In this document: in pieces, positions 32,881 to 34,660 of the stretch
How the letters are laid out: each line of letters begins with the position of its first letter
Position numbering within the stretch: the first letter of the stretch is position 1
Assembly: GCA_934434555.1 (NCBI GenBank)
Contig: CAKRZX010000024.1
Coordinates: 1 to 34,660, forward strand
Direction: 5' to 3'
Length of the DNA: 34,660 bases
DNA from: an uncultured Clostridia bacterium
Lineage (GTDB): Bacteria; Bacillota; Clostridia; Christensenellales; QALW01
The notes under the pieces: generated by a model
Databases searched by the model: none
Told to the model about the DNA's origin: nothing
Seen by the model: only the letters and a program-made list of their open reading frames with translations
Translations under genes and position numbers: made by a program

Positions 32881-34278
32881 TCAGAACCGGAAATAAACAA
32901 ACGGATTGAACGAACCGTCGATCAGATACGCCGTACATACGGCAATTGAAGCGACTGTCGCTATCGGCGTCAGAACGGCAAGAACCCTGCTGCCGCCCGC
33001 CGTCCCTCCGATTTTTTCATAAATCCTTTTAGGCAAAGGGGTTGCGCCGAGCGCAGCTATAATAAGCAGTATGAGATTACTTTTCAGATAATAAAGCGAA
33101 GCCGTGTTCGCGGCGGGGATTCCGGCAAGCCCGAACAGGGACTTAAAGCTCATAAATGCGTCGGCAATACTTGCCGAATCGAACAGTACGAAACCGAGCA
33201 TGACAAACATCATCGTGTAGATGTGCATAGGTACGGCATGCCGTCTTTTCGGGTGCAGAATGTATTTTTCAAACAGCAAAAGTGCCGCATAAAGAAGTCC
33301 CCAGAAAACGAAATTCCACGATGCCCCGTGCCAAAAACCGGTGGCTGCCCACACAACAAGGATGTTAAAAACATGCCGTACAGGCTTTACGCGGTTTCCT
33401 CCGAGGGGAATATAAAGGTAGTCGCGGAACCAGCCGCCGAGGGAGATGTGCCAGCGGCGCCAGAACTCCGTAATGCTTGCGGAAACATACGGATAGTTGA
33501 AGTTTTCGGAAAAACGGAATCCGAAAATGCGTCCAAGTCCAATCGCCATGTCTGAATACCCGGAAAAGTCGAAATAGATGTGCAGCATATATGCCGCGGC
33601 ATACAGCCAGTAAAACAGCACGGTTTTCTCGCCGTACGCCTTGAATTCGGATACAAGAAGTGCCGCCGAATTTGCAAGAAGTATCTTCTTTGCAAGTCCG
33701 ACGGAAAAGCGCGTGATTCCCTCCGACGCATCGGCAAGCGTGGTTTTCCGGTTTTTCAGGCTTCCGGCAATGTCTGAATAGCGGACAATGGGACCGGCTA
33801 TCAGTTGAGGGAACATCGCCACATACATGGCAAGATCAACAAAGTTGCGCTGTGCCGGCACGTCGCCGCGATAAACATCTATGACATAGCTCAGGATCTG
33901 GAATGTATAAAAGCTGATACCTACCGGCAGAGCCACCTTCAGAAGCGGGATGGAAAGACCTGTTACCGCATTGAAGTTTCCGATAAAAAAGTCCGCATAT
34001 TTGCAATATGCAAGCAGACCGAGGCTGGCGACTGCCGAAACGGCAAGCGCCAGCTTGGCAATTTTCGTCCCGCGAAAGCGTTCGGCCAAAAGCGCGGCAA
34101 TATATGACTGCGCGACCGCCGCAAACATAAAAACGAGATATTTCGGTTCTCCCCAACCGTAGAAGAACAGGCTTGCCAAAAGAAGCGCAAGATTCTTCAT
34201 ACGGTCGGGAACAACGAAATACACGAGCAAAACGCACGGCAGAAAGCAATACAGAAAAGTTATACTTGAAAACAGCAT
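32881..34278 (-). CDS. MBOAT family O-acyltransferase (AlgI-like)
   Basis: A 465-residue polytopic membrane protein with the AlgI/DltB-type MBOAT fold. The N-terminus MLFSSITFLYCFLPCVLLVY is typical, WRRWHISLGGWFRDYLYIPLG-type motif is seen at WHISLGGWFRDYLYIPLGG, and the catalytic His is in FWHGASWNFVFWG. It transfers acyl groups across the membrane to an extracellular acceptor protein (here the AlgX-like gene product downstream). RBS is weak (GAG close to the start), and the gene follows the DUF4358-like gene by 8 nt, suggesting translational coupling. Confidence 0.93.
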   Translation of the reverse strand: MLFSSITFLYCFLPCVLLVYFVVPDRMKNLALLLASLFFYGWGEPKYLVFMFAAVAQSYIAALLAERFRGTKIAKLALAVSAVASLGLLAYCKYADFFIGNFNAVTGLSIPLLKVALPVGISFYTFQILSYVIDVYRGDVPAQRNFVDLAMYVAMFPQLIAGPIVRYSDIAGSLKNRKTTLADASEGITRFSVGLAKKILLANSAALLVSEFKAYGEKTVLFYWLYAAAYMLHIYFDFSGYSDMAIGLGRIFGFRFSENFNYPYVSASITEFWRRWHISLGGWFRDYLYIPLGGNRVKPVRHVFNILVVWAATGFWHGASWNFVFWGLLYAALLLFEKYILHPKRRHAVPMHIYTMMFVMLGFVLFDSASIADAFMSFKSLFGLAGIPAANTASLYYLKSNLILLIIAALGATPLPKRIYEKIGGTAGGSRVLAVLTPIATVASIAVCTAYLIDGSFNPFVYFRF

Positions 34279-34286
34279 GGCTCAGT

Positions 34287-34660
34287 CTATGCGATGGGAA
34301 CATCGAAAAGCTGTTTTGTTGAGCTGTATTCAGCGGACAGCTTTGCTGTAAAGGTGTCTGTCAGTTCCCTGGCGCCAAACACGGAAACGATATAATCGCC
34401 GACGGTCAGAATGACGAGCTTTTCGGGAAATCCGCACAGCCACTGGCGTGCAAGAATGTTTTCTTTAATTTTACCTGCAAGTGCTTCGGCGTTTCCGGAG
34501 CCTTTAACATGGTATACGCCGCAGGAAAAGTTGTTCTGATTCAGCATATGCATAAGCGATGCGGCATCGTCAATCTCGGAAGCGTTTGCCTTCGGGAAGC
34601 CGAGTTCAAAGTCAAGGGCTTCTGCATCGGAAACATCGAATTTGCCGGGCATATCTTCCT
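34287..34660 (-). CDS. DUF4358-like protein (5' end outside the window)
   Basis: The frame is open to the window edge, so the N-terminus (usually a signal peptide) is missing; the 34652 ATG has no proper RBS. The visible 121+ residues have the DUF4358 pattern: VYHVKGSGNAEALAGKIKEN, then KLVILTVGDYIVSVFG, a small mixed alpha/beta domain of lipoproteins found next to MBOAT/AlgX-type genes in Clostridia. Function unknown. It starts the surface O-acetylation operon visible here or continues one from outside. Confidence 0.65.
   Translation of the reverse strand, partial: EDMPGKFDVSDAEALDFELGFPKANASEIDDAASLMHMLNQNNFSCGVYHVKGSGNAEALAGKIKENILARQWLCGFPEKLVILTVGDYIVSVFGARELTDTFTAKLSAEYSSTKQLFDVPIA

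Noticed and set aside
1..34660. CRISPR array or prophage
   Set aside because: No regularly spaced direct repeats and no phage structural, integrase or lysis genes were seen.

Overview
The window looks like a chromosomal segment from an anaerobic, gut-type Gram-positive of class Clostridia (Oscillospiraceae-like). Evidence: a pyruvate, phosphate dikinase of clostridial type, the small YqzL-like frame between era and recO, lepA-hemW coupling, strong GGAGG ribosome binding sites, sigma-A type promoters (TTGACA/TATAAT with 16-17 bp spacers) and plant/host-glycan functions (GH127). The taxonomic call is inference from gene content only.

Bases 1-18,700 are a conserved block, almost all on the minus strand. 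It holds ppdK with its own promoter and a palindromic operator-like site; a ygiQ-era-yqzL-like-recO operon behind a good promoter at 6381-6409; one very large (about 2,500-residue) cyclic beta-1,2-glucan synthase-like membrane enzyme (GT84 + glycoamylase + GH94); and an icd-SEC-C-lepA-hemW operon. From 18,700 to 24,000 come a divergent metallo-beta-lactamase-fold hydrolase, tRNA-Ala(GGC), a short lysine-rich protein behind a structured leader or small RNA, a GH127 beta-L-arabinofuranosidase, a hypothetical protein, and a membrane-anchored XRE regulator. From 24,079 to 25,250 there is a transglutaminase-like lipoprotein.

Bases 25,500-30,640 are the interesting part: a compact, very AT-rich cassette, all on the plus strand, preceded by its own promoter. 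It encodes a radical SAM/SPASM peptide maturase, a 41-residue Cys-rich precursor peptide, an ABC exporter, an HPr-kinase-like protein and a nucleotidyltransferase of the NTP_transf_5 type. The kinase + nucleotidyltransferase pair is known from phosphorylated lasso-peptide (paeninodin-type) clusters, but no lasso cyclase or leader peptidase is present; the pair accompanies a radical SAM enzyme and a Cys-rich peptide that ends in Ser. I infer a RiPP pathway making a thioether-type Cys-rich peptide that may be modified on its C-terminal Ser. The cassette lies between two decayed copies of the same IS30-family transposase gene, and the right copy has cut off the 3' end of the nucleotidyltransferase.

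From 31,256 to 31,745 there is no intact gene (IS end, a helix-turn-helix gene scrap, a strong hairpin). The window ends with a minus-strand cell-surface O-acetylation operon: a DUF4358-like protein (runs off the edge), an MBOAT O-acyltransferase and an AlgX/DHHW-like partner.
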